From Terriglobus saanensis SP1PR4 (lineage in GTDB: Bacteria; Acidobacteriota; Terriglobia; Terriglobales; Acidobacteriaceae): a DNA stretch of 64,000 bases. The notes beneath the pieces were generated by a model. That model saw nothing but the letters and a program-made list of their open reading frames with translations, was not told the DNA's origin and searched no databases. This document shows, in pieces, positions 1-8,724 of the stretch. A program made the position numbers and the translations under genes. Positions within the stretch are counted from its first letter, which is position 1; each line of letters opens with the position of its first letter. The stretch spans positions 1,426,001-1,490,000 of the forward strand of contig NC_014963.1 of assembly GCF_000179915.2 (NCBI RefSeq), given 5' to 3'.

Positions 1-66
1 CAGTATCTATGGCGCGTTTTTCGGCATCCCGTGTGGAGGAAGCATGGGCGGTTCTTGCGCAAAATA

Positions 67-312
67 ATGATCTTGCCTAAAAGTGCGGCAAACGTCTTCA
101 AAGCGCTGGGAGTCATCTTCGCGATGCTCATGGCGTCCGCCATACCAGGCTTCAGATGGTTGGGAATGCTGCTAATTCCGGGTGCTCTCTTAGCCGCGCT
201 ACTATTTCCGGAAGGGATATATTCAGATCATGGTTGGGCTTTCTTAGTGGTGGCTGGGCTCATAGACTGGATCATCATTTGGATCGGCGTCTGGTACGTC
301 CAGGATTACTAA
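67..312 (+). CDS. Small hydrophobic membrane protein, function unknown
   Basis: About 81 residues from the ATG at 67, with a basic N-terminus (MILPKSAANVF) and two to three hydrophobic segments, the second broken by an acidic stretch (FPEGIYSDHG), ending in a third segment rich in Trp and Ile. The reading frame is open from the first base of the window, and a GTG at 31 is also possible, so the true start could lie further left. No catalytic motif is visible. It is probably a small inner-membrane protein, and I do not recognise a named family. Confidence 0.55.
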   Translation: MILPKSAANVFKALGVIFAMLMASAIPGFRWLGMLLIPGALLAALLFPEGIYSDHGWAFLVVAGLIDWIIIWIGVWYVQDY

Positions 313-332
313 GGAGCGGATGAGGCGAGACT

Positions 333-936
333 ATGAAATTTCATATGAGAGACGTTGCTTGCTTACTGTTTGTGAGTATGGCAATGGCCGCACAGCAGCC
401 TAAAGCCCGATGTTTTTCACAATGCACAGCGGCTGTACGACAGCGGTAAATGGCCGGAAGCGGAGAAGAGCTTCGCGAATATCGCCCACGACGATCCTGG
501 CAACGTTGCTGCGCAGATGTACCTTGGGCAGACTCTGTTCCGAGAGGAGAAGTACGCGGCGGCAGTTGTTCCCTACGAGAAGGTGCGGTCGTTAGAAAGA
601 AGTGGAGTGAAGCTGACGCGGACCCAGCACCGAATCCTAGTGGATCAATTGGCGATGGCCTATGGCATTAGTGGGCATACAGTGGACTCGAAGGCACTTC
701 TACAGGAGGCGGTTCGTAGCGATCCTGAATACCCTCTGAATTACTATAATCTCGCCTGTGTGGCTGTGGATGAGAACGACAAACCGGCAGTCTTAAAGAA
801 TCTTACGTTGGCCTTCCAACACCATGCTCAGGTTCTTCTGAACGAACACCTGCCTGACCCTTCTTCCGATCCCTCGTTCCAAAAGTATGCTCAGGACGCC
901 GACTTCAAGGCCCTCGTGGATCGTCTGAAGAGCTGA
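333..936 (+). pseudogene. Secreted TPR-type protein, frameshifted near its N-terminus
   Basis: The ATG at 333 opens a signal peptide (MKFHMRDVACLLFVSMAMAA) that runs into a stop at 447. The +1 frame, read from about 403, continues smoothly with KPDVFHNAQRLYDSGKWPEA and then a helical repeat protein to the stop at 936. Removing one A from the AAA run at 402-404 restores a single protein of about 200 residues. The body shows TPR-like features (AQRLYDSGKWPEAEKSF, LGQTLFREEKYAAAV, YYNLACVAV). It is either a recent pseudogene or a sequence error. Intact, it would be a periplasmic or exported TPR scaffold. The ORF from the ATG at 517 alone would miss the signal peptide and the first repeat. Confidence 0.7.
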
Positions 937-1075
937 GCAAAGGAAGCCTGATGAAGTTCTCTGAGATAGCGAATCGCTTGACGGGTATCTCGACGCCGTT
1001 CGGTAGGGCGTCATGGCAGCCTGCTGAGATGGAGATCGAAGGGGTGCGTCGAGTGATCGTCTTCTGGAGGCAGAA

Positions 1076-1405
1076 ATGGCTATCGATAACAACATAACGA
1101 CGGCAGATTCGACGGAACTGGGCGCTAATCGAAAACGCTATTGGATGTACTGGGCTTCTGCGGTGGCTTCATCGCTGCTCTTCCTCTTTTTCGTGGCTTC
1201 AATGCTCATAGTGCCTGGTGTCACGTCATCCCGCAAGATATGGATGCTGACTGTTATGGGAGTCGGCGCGGCGGCCTCGTTAGGGATTGGACTGTGGCGG
1301 TTCCGCAGCACGGAAGCCCCCGCCACACTTTGGCCGCTCGGCCCTATCATCGGTGTTGTATTGCTGCTGGAATTCGCATACTGTGCGGTGCGCCAGTCTC
1401 TTTGA
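1076..1405 (+). CDS. Small multi-pass membrane protein, unknown function
   Basis: 109 residues. A GGAGG ribosome-binding site lies just upstream of the ATG. After a polar N-terminus of about 23 residues there are three strongly hydrophobic segments (roughly residues 26-45, 55-73 and 85-103), the middle one Gly/Ala-rich. No conserved catalytic motif is seen. The gene follows the broken TPR gene, and its 3' end overlaps the convergent, truncated PqqD-like gene. The last residues may therefore have been altered by the rearrangement that cut that neighbour. Confidence 0.55.
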   Translation: MAIDNNITTADSTELGANRKRYWMYWASAVASSLLFLFFVASMLIVPGVTSSRKIWMLTVMGVGAAASLGIGLWRFRSTEAPATLWPLGPIIGVVLLLEFAYCAVRQSL

Positions 1406-1568
1406 CACGGCTCGCTGCGATAGCCTCTTCGCTCTCGCCTCGCTCCAGTGCTGGCCAGACATATCCACCGGTAGCGTTCAAGGTCGAGATGGTTCCTTGC
1501 TTCGTATCGAGAATGGCGGCTCCATCCTCATTCACGACGGTCCGAAGATGAGTCTCGGCGTTTGCCAT
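1347..1568 (-). pseudogene. PqqD-like peptide-chaperone domain, 3'-truncated
   Basis: Starting at the ATG complement of 1566-1568 (MANAETHLRTV), the product shows the PqqD-fold signature: an acidic strand (VNEDGAAILDTKQG), then STLNATGGYVWPALERG and a helix (EEAIAAS). PqqD-family proteins bind leader peptides for radical-SAM or other RiPP enzymes, or act as stand-alone proteins next to transferases. The typical C-terminal helix pair is missing: after KETG the sequence loses family character and stops within the end of the convergent gene at 1405. No radical-SAM or precursor gene is adjacent. I infer a truncated remnant. Confidence 0.55.
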
Positions 1569-1699
1569 AAACACCCCGCAGCCTTGGACGATCAATTCGC
1601 AACCGGCTGTGAAGGTGAACTTTGTCTCCCTTCTTGCATCGTGCAAGCGAAAGCGGGAAATTGGTCAAACTTACTTCGCCATCGCAGCAGAAGGGTTTG

Positions 1700-1960
1700 G
1701 GAGCGCAAGATGCGCAGTTTCTAGTGCGCTTCTCGCGTACTTTCGGCCAAAGATACTTTTGGGCGAGGAGCTACTCATCGAGAGCTTGGAGCAGGTCTTT
1801 CCGCTTTTCCTATCTTCACGTAGATCTCGTCTACCCGCCACGAAGTGACTGATACGACGAACCCGCGTTGCCAGTTCAGGCACGTAGCTATGGACACTGC
1901 ATGATCGTTGCTGGACTGACCTTCCGCGCCGCTCCCGCGTCATCTATACAAGATCTTGAT
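1700..1960 (-). pseudogene. Degenerate IS6-type transposase fragment
   Basis: Read on the minus strand, pieces of a DDE transposase appear in successive frames: SYVPELATRVRR (about 1890-1855), then TSWRVDEIYVKIGK (about 1845-1803), then KDLLQALDE followed by AQKYLWPKVREKR. The WRVDE.YVK motif holds the first catalytic Asp of IS6/IS26-family transposases, and the order of the pieces matches that family. At least two frame changes and an in-frame stop separate them, so the element is dead. No terminal inverted repeats could be assigned. It fits the local signs of rearrangement, namely the truncated PqqD gene next to it. Confidence 0.5.
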
Positions 1961-2024
1961 GGCTGACACCGTGCTTACGGTACTAGCGACGCAAGCCAGA
2001 ATGATCACAACCGGAAAACGGCGC

Positions 2025-2075
2025 GCTTGAACATGACCCATCGTACCTTCCGGGTGCGATGGGTCATGTTCAAGC
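2025..2075. terminator. Perfect 19-bp inverted repeat hairpin
   Basis: The left arm (2025-2043, gcttgaacatgacccatcg) is perfectly complementary to the right arm (2057-2075) across a 13-base loop. It sits 55 bases beyond the 3' end of the chitinase gene. On the minus strand the stem is followed within a few bases by a short T run, so it may act as the chitinase terminator. The very long perfect stem could instead be a mobile-element end or a small palindromic repeat. Confidence 0.6.
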
Positions 2076-2129
2076 CATAGTTCATGCAACAGGGCGTATT
2101 TGATTACTCCGGGCCCCATTCGGTGTGCT

Positions 2130-3596
2130 TTACGGTAAGGCGTTCAGGCCAGCTTTCACGGTGTTGGCGAAATTGTAGTTAGTTGTTGCGTCCCAACTAA
2201 TACTCCAGGTCATTGCGCCTCGGAGTGTGGGCCACGTCGTCGATGGGCGAAACGCTCCGCACTTTTGTCCCTCGGTGAGGCAGTCGAGAGCATTGACTAC
2301 GACCGAAGGATCTACATAGCCGCCGCCGGCGGCTGCTGACGTCGCTGGGAATCCAAGCCCGATTTGATCCGGGCGCAACCCACCCTGTATGAGAATGCAA
2401 GCCTGCGCCGTTGCGAAGTCTTCGGTGCCTTCCGCGTAAATGTTGCCGTCGCAACCGAACATTGTGCCGGAGTTGTAGTACTGCGTGTTAACTATCGTCA
2501 GGATGTTCTGAATCTTGAGTGCAAGGGCGAAATAGGGACTGCTTGTGTTCGTTACGTCGGTGGTCTGCGGTGCCATCGTGATGATGAGACCGGGCGAAAG
2601 CGCGGCAAGTTGCTGTAGTGCGCTGGCTAGATTTGTGACATTGATCCCGCTCTCCAGATCGATATCTACTCCATCGAATCCGAACTTAGTCATCAATGCG
2701 TGGGCGCTGTTGGCGAAACTGGTTGCGCTGGCCGCGTTATTAATCGCGACGGTTCCATTCGCACCGCCGATGGAGAGGATAACCTTTTGTCCGCGAGAGT
2801 GCAGAGTGCTGATGTCGGAGGTGAACTGCGAATCGTTGTAACCTCCCCCGATACATGCCGCTAATCCCGAATCTGTCGTGTAATCGACGGCACCGGGCGT
2901 TGACGTTGAATTTGCAAACGCCACGGCGGCTATGGTGTAGCTAGTGGGGACTGCGCTTAGACGGGGACACGTCGAGCCGTTAGTGAAGTTTTGCCAGTAT
3001 CCTAGTAATAGGTGCTTGGGTAGGCCCGCCGAACCCCCACCGCTGCTGCCGCCCCCGCCAACCGTTGCCCACGCGAAAGTCTCCCAAGCTTGCGCTGTCG
3101 TGCGATCGGCATTCAGAGGCGCAGTCGACGCGATATTCAGATCGGCGGACACATATTTGCCGTTGCCAACATTCAGTAGATGGATCTGGCCGTTACCGAG
3201 GTCGATCCAGTGAAACTCCTCCCAGGTGTTGAAGACGGTGCGGGACGCCACAAGAGGAGTATTGGCCCCAAGATTCTGGTCCGCCGACACATACTTGCCG
3301 TTGCCGATCGAGAGCAAGGCAACCAATCCTCCGCCAGCGTCGACGACCTGGAACTGCTCCCAGGTGTTTACGGTTGTGCGGTCAGCGACGAGAGGGGCGG
3401 TAGCGTCCAGGTCTTGGTCCGCGGACACGTACAGGTTCGTGGCACTGGCCTTCAAGGAGATGATTTGACCGATGGGTGCCGCCGCAAAGGCCACCCCGCT
3501 CCCTATGGCTACGAATAAAAAGAAACTACAAAGGCTGACTAAGGATTGGTGCCGTCTTGAACAACTCCGGTTGCTGTCTTGTGATTCCGTTCTCAT
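2130..3596 (-). CDS. Secreted GH18 chitinase with N-terminal fascin-like trefoil domain
   Basis: 488 residues. A signal peptide ends near residue 39 (VAFAAAP). Residues 45-178 hold three beta-trefoil-type repeats, each with a YVSAD motif (fascin/actin-cross-linking-like fold, probably carbohydrate binding). A Gly/Ser linker (about 178-190) joins them to a GH18 domain, whose first strand is LLLGYWQNF. The GH18 catalytic signature DGVDIDLE is intact at 308-315, making Glu315 the proton donor. SIGG (about 275-278) and QYYN are also typical. The enzyme should cleave chitin outside the cell with retention. It stands alone as a single transcript, and a CAGGAG ribosome-binding site precedes the start. 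Confidence 0.93.
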   Translation of the reverse strand: MRTESQDSNRSCSRRHQSLVSLCSFFLFVAIGSGVAFAAAPIGQIISLKASATNLYVSADQDLDATAPLVADRTTVNTWEQFQVVDAGGGLVALLSIGNGKYVSADQNLGANTPLVASRTVFNTWEEFHWIDLGNGQIHLLNVGNGKYVSADLNIASTAPLNADRTTAQAWETFAWATVGGGGSSGGGSAGLPKHLLLGYWQNFTNGSTCPRLSAVPTSYTIAAVAFANSTSTPGAVDYTTDSGLAACIGGGYNDSQFTSDISTLHSRGQKVILSIGGANGTVAINNAASATSFANSAHALMTKFGFDGVDIDLESGINVTNLASALQQLAALSPGLIITMAPQTTDVTNTSSPYFALALKIQNILTIVNTQYYNSGTMFGCDGNIYAEGTEDFATAQACILIQGGLRPDQIGLGFPATSAAAGGGYVDPSVVVNALDCLTEGQKCGAFRPSTTWPTLRGAMTWSISWDATTNYNFANTVKAGLNALP

Positions 3597-4935
3597 TTCA
3601 TCGCTCCTGATTAAGATCGCCTTTCGAATAAAGGCGCACTACGACACCGCCGTGACCCTTGGAACGGCCTGAGTGGATCTCGATGCCGTTAGCCAGGCGT
3701 TGTCCACAACATTGCTTGTGCTGAATAACAATTTTTGTTGGAACATCGTTTAATTGATGACCTCGCTCCTCGTCACGCGCAGAGGTTGCTACTCGGATCT
3801 AATCTGAGTAGTCCGTCGCATCGGGGCGAAGAACGCATCACCGCGGCATTGGCCCGGTTAGCTGGTGCTGAGACGACCCAGCAAACTAATGAATGTGATC
3901 TGGAAGCGTTCGATGGTGGTTCTTTACCGGAGTATTTTGAGCATGAATAATAGTCATCCGAAACCTCTCAGCGGGATCCTAGTACTAAGCCAGAACAACA
4001 TGACATCCGGTATGAATCTAAAAAGCAACGCGAAACCGAACGCGAGTAGTATTGCCGCGATCCTGCTTCGCGTCAAGTTAGATTTCTGGGTTTGCCATCA
4101 GGTTTTAGGCGACCGCCAAAGGGCAAGCAGTGCTATATCCTCGTCACCGCTACGAGACCAAGAAAAATTGAAGTGGTGGTCAAACGTAACTCGAGAGTGA
4201 TGTATTTGTGGCAGTTCATGCATGGACAACGTGCGGAACTTGGCGGCCGCCGAGGTTCGCACTAAGCTGGGGAGCTCAGAGTTCCTTCGCTCCAGAAGTC
4301 CGCGAATGTGCTCCACTCGTTCGATGATTTCACCGTAGTCGGCAGGTCGATACATGGCGAAGGCTTCTCCTCTTGATGCTCAACATCGGAGTTGCGAATT
4401 CGCACCAAGCGGAGCCAGACCGTCCTAATGTTCAACAGGCATTCCAAGAGAAACGGTGCTGGCCCAGAGAAGTGCAAATCGTATGCTTGCGTGCAGGTTC
4501 AGACGCATCACGATTCCTTAAAGACGACAAGGAACGTTGGGTTCCAAAACCATCGCGGCACTGTGAGCGAGGACGTTGAAAGCGATTGCGGGGGAAGGCA
4601 CAGGATTGTCACCACGTTCTTTAACTGATCGGCCCGCTTCCATTCGCACTCTATTGGTCCAGTCTGGGCCGGTGCACATTGGGGTCCTCTATATCAGGTG
4701 GCGCTTCCATCTGTCTCACGGCCTCGAAAGCCTGGGAGGAGAACGCAGTCGCCGGGAACGCGACGTTTGCTTTGAATCTCTGGTCGATCTGATTAGGCGT
4801 TGGCCGTGGCGGCTTCAGTTCCATGCAACGGTTGATAGACATCACCCGTTGACCAGAGATGGTGACGCAAGACGGCCAACAATTAAAGGCCGCCAAAATT
4901 CATTATTCAATTTCCGACTCGACGGATGGGCTCTC
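3597..4935. other. Gene-poor, eroded region
   Basis: No convincing intact gene. Several short frames with plausible codon use exist but lack family matches: + strand 3735-3950 (ends in an acidic GGSLPEYFEHE), an uninterrupted + stretch near 4085-4240 encoding KGKQCYILVTATRPRKIEVV, minus-strand 4098-4355, and minus-strand 4651-4896 (contains LKPPRPTPNQIDQRFKANV). Together they look like decayed gene pieces rather than spacer DNA, but I could not name any of them. Confidence 0.4.
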
Positions 4936-5078
4936 ATGATTGAGGTTTCCGTTCCTGGAGAGAGGTGGAGATTGAAGTTCATAGTGATGGCGAAATAGGT
5001 GTGGAGACATTTCTGACTACTAGCCGTCTGCGTGGCGCCGAAGCATTGGCTGATCTTTTTGAGCGTTTTAGTGATTAG
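4936..5078 (+). pseudogene. Small acidic conserved protein, single-base frameshift
   Basis: The ATG at 4936 starts MIEVSVPGERW. In this frame it soon ends at 4998, but the neighbouring frame continues as EIEVHSDGEIGVETFLTTSR and runs on through ALADLFERFSD to the stop at 5076-5078. Adding one G near 4968 (in TGGAGATTG) gives a coherent protein of about 47 residues of the widespread small type that starts with a 'VPGERWEIEF'-like strand. Function is unknown. It is either a decayed gene or a sequence error, and it lies about 100 bases upstream of the PQQ-propeller gene. Confidence 0.5.
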
Positions 5079-5183
5079 GTGTTGTGTTGTTTTCCGAAGT
5101 TTTTGGGTTCAGTCTCCCTTTTGGTGAAGGAGCGTCCGGAATAAACAGGAGTTCCATGTGTTACTCCGGGTAGGAGTTTCACC

Positions 5184-7007
5184 ATGGCAAAGCATTCTCT
5201 CAACGGCCGCGAAGGCACCGATTTGGCTGGTTCGAGAAATCTCGGGCGATATGACTTGAACAAACAAGTCGAAGTACAGCGCACGCTTCGCCGGCACGAG
5301 ACCGAGCTACAGCAAAACGTACACAAGCTCGAACTCAAGGAAGAGATCCCTCCCCTGGATCGTCAAACCTTTGCAAATTCATATCACACTAGCCCAGAAG
5401 ATCTCTCTAACGTGGCTCTCGAAGGTCCAGACGGACGATCCCGGTCCAAGGTGGCACGCGCAGTATTGAGCCTGTTCGCAATCGTTGGTTTCGAATTGGG
5501 ATCTCCCTGGATGGCTGCGGTACACGGTCAGACGTCGGCGACGCCGGAGTGGAACACTGCCAGCTTCAACCCGGCGCGCGATGCGTGGCAGAGGAATGAG
5601 ACCAAAATCAATCCTGAGAACGCTAAGAACCTTCAACTGCTTTGGAAGGCGAAGCTGGAAGTGAAGACGATGGGGATGCAGTCCTTCCGGGAACCCCTGA
5701 TCGTCTCCAGCGGCGGCAAGACGCTGACGATTCTGGCGGGCAGCTCGAACGAGATCTATGCTCTGGACGCCGATAGCGGCGCGGTGGTGTGGAAGAAGAA
5801 GTTGGCGTGGGCGTCGGAGAAGCCCGAGGAGCCGGGCGAAGGTAGCAGCTACATCTGCACGAATGCGTTGAGCGCTACTCCGGTGGTGACACCTTCGGGA
5901 GCAGGCGAGAGATTCGTTTACGTCATTGCCAGCGACGGCTATCTGCACACTCTAGCCTTGGGGAGCGGCGAGGAGAAGGATGCGCCGCTTCAGGTCCTGC
6001 CTGAGCCCCATGGGAAGCCGTATGGGTTGAACCTCGTCAACAACGTTATCTACACGATTACCGGCCGGGCATGCGGCGGAAATCCGAATGCGCTCTATGC
6101 GGTGAATCTGGCCAATAAGAAGGTCACGGTCTCGCAGCCTCCGCAGGCCGGTCTTTGGGGAGTAGCTGGAGCTACCATCGGTGCCGATGGGACGATCTAC
6201 TTTGAGTCCGGAGATGGCGTATACGATGCAAAGTCGGGACGGCTCTCTACCAGTGTCGAGGCTTTTACCTTCTCGAACGATACGCTGACGTTGAAGGACT
6301 ACTACACACCTTCGAACTATGAGTGGCTGACCAAGCGCGATCTGGATATGGATGCCACCGCGGTAATCTTCCCGTACAAGAGCCAGGAGCTGATGGTGGC
6401 TTCGGGTAAAGAGGGCCGCTTCGTGCTGATCGATACGAAGTCGATGGGCGGCGTGGATCATATGACACCTGTGTCCCGGACTCCGTTGATTACGAATACG
6501 AGTGCCAACCTCCAGACAGAGGGCACCTGGGGAAGTCATGCGTCGTGGCTGGATGCAGATGGAACGCGATGGGTGCTTGCACCTACTGGATCACCGGTTG
6601 CGGTCAAGTTTCCCATCACGAATGGCAAGGCTCCGAATGGAGGTGTCATCGCGATGAAGCTGGAGGACAAGGGTGGCAAGTTGGCCCTGGCACCAGTGTG
6701 GCAGTCCAGAAATATGATTACCGCCGAGCCTCCTGTGATCGCCAATGGCGTGGTCTACGTGCTGGCGGCAGGAGAGTTCACTGGGCAGGCGAACGAAACG
6801 GAGGGCGGGTTGTTCAATTCGGAACAGCGAATCCAGAGGTCCGTCCCTGCGAAACTCTTCCTGCTCGATGCCAGGACGGGTAAGGAGTTGTATTCGAGCG
6901 GAGATCAGGTCGCTTCGTTTCTGCATCAGGCCGGCCTTTCGGTAGCGGGCGGGCGAGTTATCTTCGGTACTTTCGATGGCACGATCTATTGCTACGGACT
7001 TAAGTAG
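5184..7007 (+). CDS. PQQ-like beta-propeller protein with cytoplasmic-looking N-terminal extension
   Basis: 607 residues, with ribosome-binding site TAGGAG ahead of the ATG. Residues 1-85 are hydrophilic and partly coiled-coil-like (QRTLRRHETELQQNVHKLEL). A hydrophobic segment at about 88-110 (VARAVLSLFAIVGFELG) looks like a signal or membrane anchor. From about 115 on the protein is an eight-bladed PQQ/BamB-type propeller with repeated blade motifs (EIYALDADSGAVVWKK, TRWVLAPTG, LFLLDARTGKELYSS, GTIYCYGLK). Cofactor ligands of true quinoprotein dehydrogenases cannot be confirmed, so it may be a structural or redox propeller. It is the first of three genes, with a second propeller and a cytochrome c downstream, which suggests periplasmic electron transfer. 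Confidence 0.8.
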   Translation: MAKHSLNGREGTDLAGSRNLGRYDLNKQVEVQRTLRRHETELQQNVHKLELKEEIPPLDRQTFANSYHTSPEDLSNVALEGPDGRSRSKVARAVLSLFAIVGFELGSPWMAAVHGQTSATPEWNTASFNPARDAWQRNETKINPENAKNLQLLWKAKLEVKTMGMQSFREPLIVSSGGKTLTILAGSSNEIYALDADSGAVVWKKKLAWASEKPEEPGEGSSYICTNALSATPVVTPSGAGERFVYVIASDGYLHTLALGSGEEKDAPLQVLPEPHGKPYGLNLVNNVIYTITGRACGGNPNALYAVNLANKKVTVSQPPQAGLWGVAGATIGADGTIYFESGDGVYDAKSGRLSTSVEAFTFSNDTLTLKDYYTPSNYEWLTKRDLDMDATAVIFPYKSQELMVASGKEGRFVLIDTKSMGGVDHMTPVSRTPLITNTSANLQTEGTWGSHASWLDADGTRWVLAPTGSPVAVKFPITNGKAPNGGVIAMKLEDKGGKLALAPVWQSRNMITAEPPVIANGVVYVLAAGEFTGQANETEGGLFNSEQRIQRSVPAKLFLLDARTGKELYSSGDQVASFLHQAGLSVAGGRVIFGTFDGTIYCYGLK

Positions 7008-7100
7008 TTCTCAGAGACGGGTTGGCCTGAACGCTCTTAAAGAATTGGATTCTTCAGATTGAGATATCGTCATTGCACTTTGAATCGAGGACGTGAGCTG

Positions 7101-8675
7101 ATGAGAAATTCCCTGGTTTTATTCGCCGCATTGGCGCTGCCTGTTGCCGTCTTCGCGTCTGGTGCGGCCTTCGCCCAGGGCGGTGGGATCGGTAACTGGA
7201 CTACCGCTGGCGCTGACCCCAGCCATAGTGGCTGGCAGAAGAATGAGAAGAAGATCTCCAAAGAGACTGCCGGAACTCAGTTTAAGTTTCTGTGGAAGCT
7301 CAAGCTGGGCGCGACGGCGAAGGAGACGCAGTCCTTCACGGAACCGCTGCTGGCTTTGCGTTTGATCAACGCGCAGGGGTTCAAAGACCTCGTCCTGTGG
7401 GGGAGCACGGATACGGTATACGCCGTCGACTCAGAGTTGGGCACAATTGTGTGGAAGAAGACCTACGATGTGCCCGCTTCCAACGGCACCGGCGCATGTG
7501 GGGCCCATAATCTCAGCATCGTGATGGAACCTCCGGTGGTAATTAACTTTGGGGCACATCGCGCTCCGGGTGCATCTCCTGCGCCTACGCCTCCTGCATC
7601 TGCTCCGCCACTTCCTCTGAGCCAGCGTCGTCTGGGCGTTACGGCTGGTGGTGGAGGCTTTGGGTTGAAGGGCCTGTATGTGTTGACCGGCGATGGAATC
7701 CTTCATGAGCAGGTTTTGAGCACGGGCATCGATTTCGCTCCCCCAGTCAAATTTCTGCCAATGGCCCATGCAAATCCGGACGGTCTGAGCGTGATTGGAA
7801 AGAAGATGTTCACCATCACAGGCCGTGGCTGTAGTGGAACTAAGAATGGTCTTTGGGCCATCGATCTGGCGAGCCCGGATTACACCACGACCAACTATAT
7901 GACTGACAAGGTTGTTCCGCTGGGGCTCTCTGGCCCAACACTGGACGATGGTGTCGCTTACCTAGTGACCGGCAGCGGCGCTGCGGGCAATGTGCATGCA
8001 GACAGTGTGATCGCAGTAACGGTAAAGGATATGAAAGAGAAAGACTGGTATATGCCTGCGGGCGAGGGCAAAGTGAGGAACATCTCGCCGGTTGCATTTA
8101 CTTTCAAACAGAAGAAGCTTGTTGCAGCGCCGGGCAGGGACGGCAGCTTCGTGTTACTTGACAGCGAGTCACTCGGCGGCGCGGATCACCATACGCCTCT
8201 GTCCGAAAGCGCGAAGATTGCAAAGACAAAGAGTGATAGCTTCGACAGCCTCGCCAGTTGGCAAGATGCCAGTGGTACAGCATGGGTGCTCGCATCGGTC
8301 TCCGGTTCTCTACTTCCCGAGGCAAAGTTTGCGGCCACGAATGGTCCTGCTCCGCACGGAAGCGTGGTTGCATTCAAGGTGGAAGAGAAGGGCGACAAGA
8401 TGATGCTCACACCTGCCTGGGTATCGCGCGACTTGATCCACCCTGCACCGCCTGTGATTACGAATGGAGTGGTCGTAGCCCTCTCGCAGGGAAACTCGAC
8501 GATGCATGCCACCCTTTACGTCCTTGATGCTATGACGGGTAAAGAGCTGTACTCCAGCAAGGATGCTATTTCGACCTATGCGCATTTGACCGGCGTCGCC
8601 GTTGGCGATGGCCATGCTTTCTTCACAACCCATGACAGTACGCTCTATTCCTTCGGTATCGGGTTGGAGCACTGA
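7101..8675 (+). CDS. Secreted PQQ-like beta-propeller protein
   Basis: 524 residues from the ATG at 7101, chosen over 7059 because a clean signal peptide begins there (MRNSLVLFAALALPVAVFAS, cleavage after AFA) and a purine-rich site precedes it. The mature protein parallels its upstream neighbour blade for blade: NWTTAGADPSHSGWQKNE against the neighbour's FNPARDAWQRNE, then VYAVDSELGTIVWKK, RDGSFVLLDSESLGG and YVLDAMTGKELYSS. A Pro/Ala-rich insert (about residues 155-172) interrupts one blade. The two genes are probably an old tandem duplication. Role: periplasmic propeller, possibly a PQQ-dependent oxidoreductase, with its electron acceptor likely the next gene. Confidence 0.8.
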   Translation: MRNSLVLFAALALPVAVFASGAAFAQGGGIGNWTTAGADPSHSGWQKNEKKISKETAGTQFKFLWKLKLGATAKETQSFTEPLLALRLINAQGFKDLVLWGSTDTVYAVDSELGTIVWKKTYDVPASNGTGACGAHNLSIVMEPPVVINFGAHRAPGASPAPTPPASAPPLPLSQRRLGVTAGGGGFGLKGLYVLTGDGILHEQVLSTGIDFAPPVKFLPMAHANPDGLSVIGKKMFTITGRGCSGTKNGLWAIDLASPDYTTTNYMTDKVVPLGLSGPTLDDGVAYLVTGSGAAGNVHADSVIAVTVKDMKEKDWYMPAGEGKVRNISPVAFTFKQKKLVAAPGRDGSFVLLDSESLGGADHHTPLSESAKIAKTKSDSFDSLASWQDASGTAWVLASVSGSLLPEAKFAATNGPAPHGSVVAFKVEEKGDKMMLTPAWVSRDLIHPAPPVITNGVVVALSQGNSTMHATLYVLDAMTGKELYSSKDAISTYAHLTGVAVGDGHAFFTTHDSTLYSFGIGLEH

Positions 8676-8724
8676 CAAGGGATCTATCGGAGAGGTTTTG
8701 GATTATCTATGGTGCGGAGTGAAC

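Noticed and set aside
4576-4998. A 140-codon plus-strand gene
   Set aside because: Only its last ~20 codons look like a real protein, and those belong to the frameshifted small gene at 4936-5078.
5184-8675. True PQQ-dependent alcohol dehydrogenases
   Set aside because: The blades fit the PQQ/BamB fold, but no disulfide ring or calcium-site signature of characterised quinoprotein dehydrogenases could be pointed to, so only 'PQQ-like propeller' is claimed.
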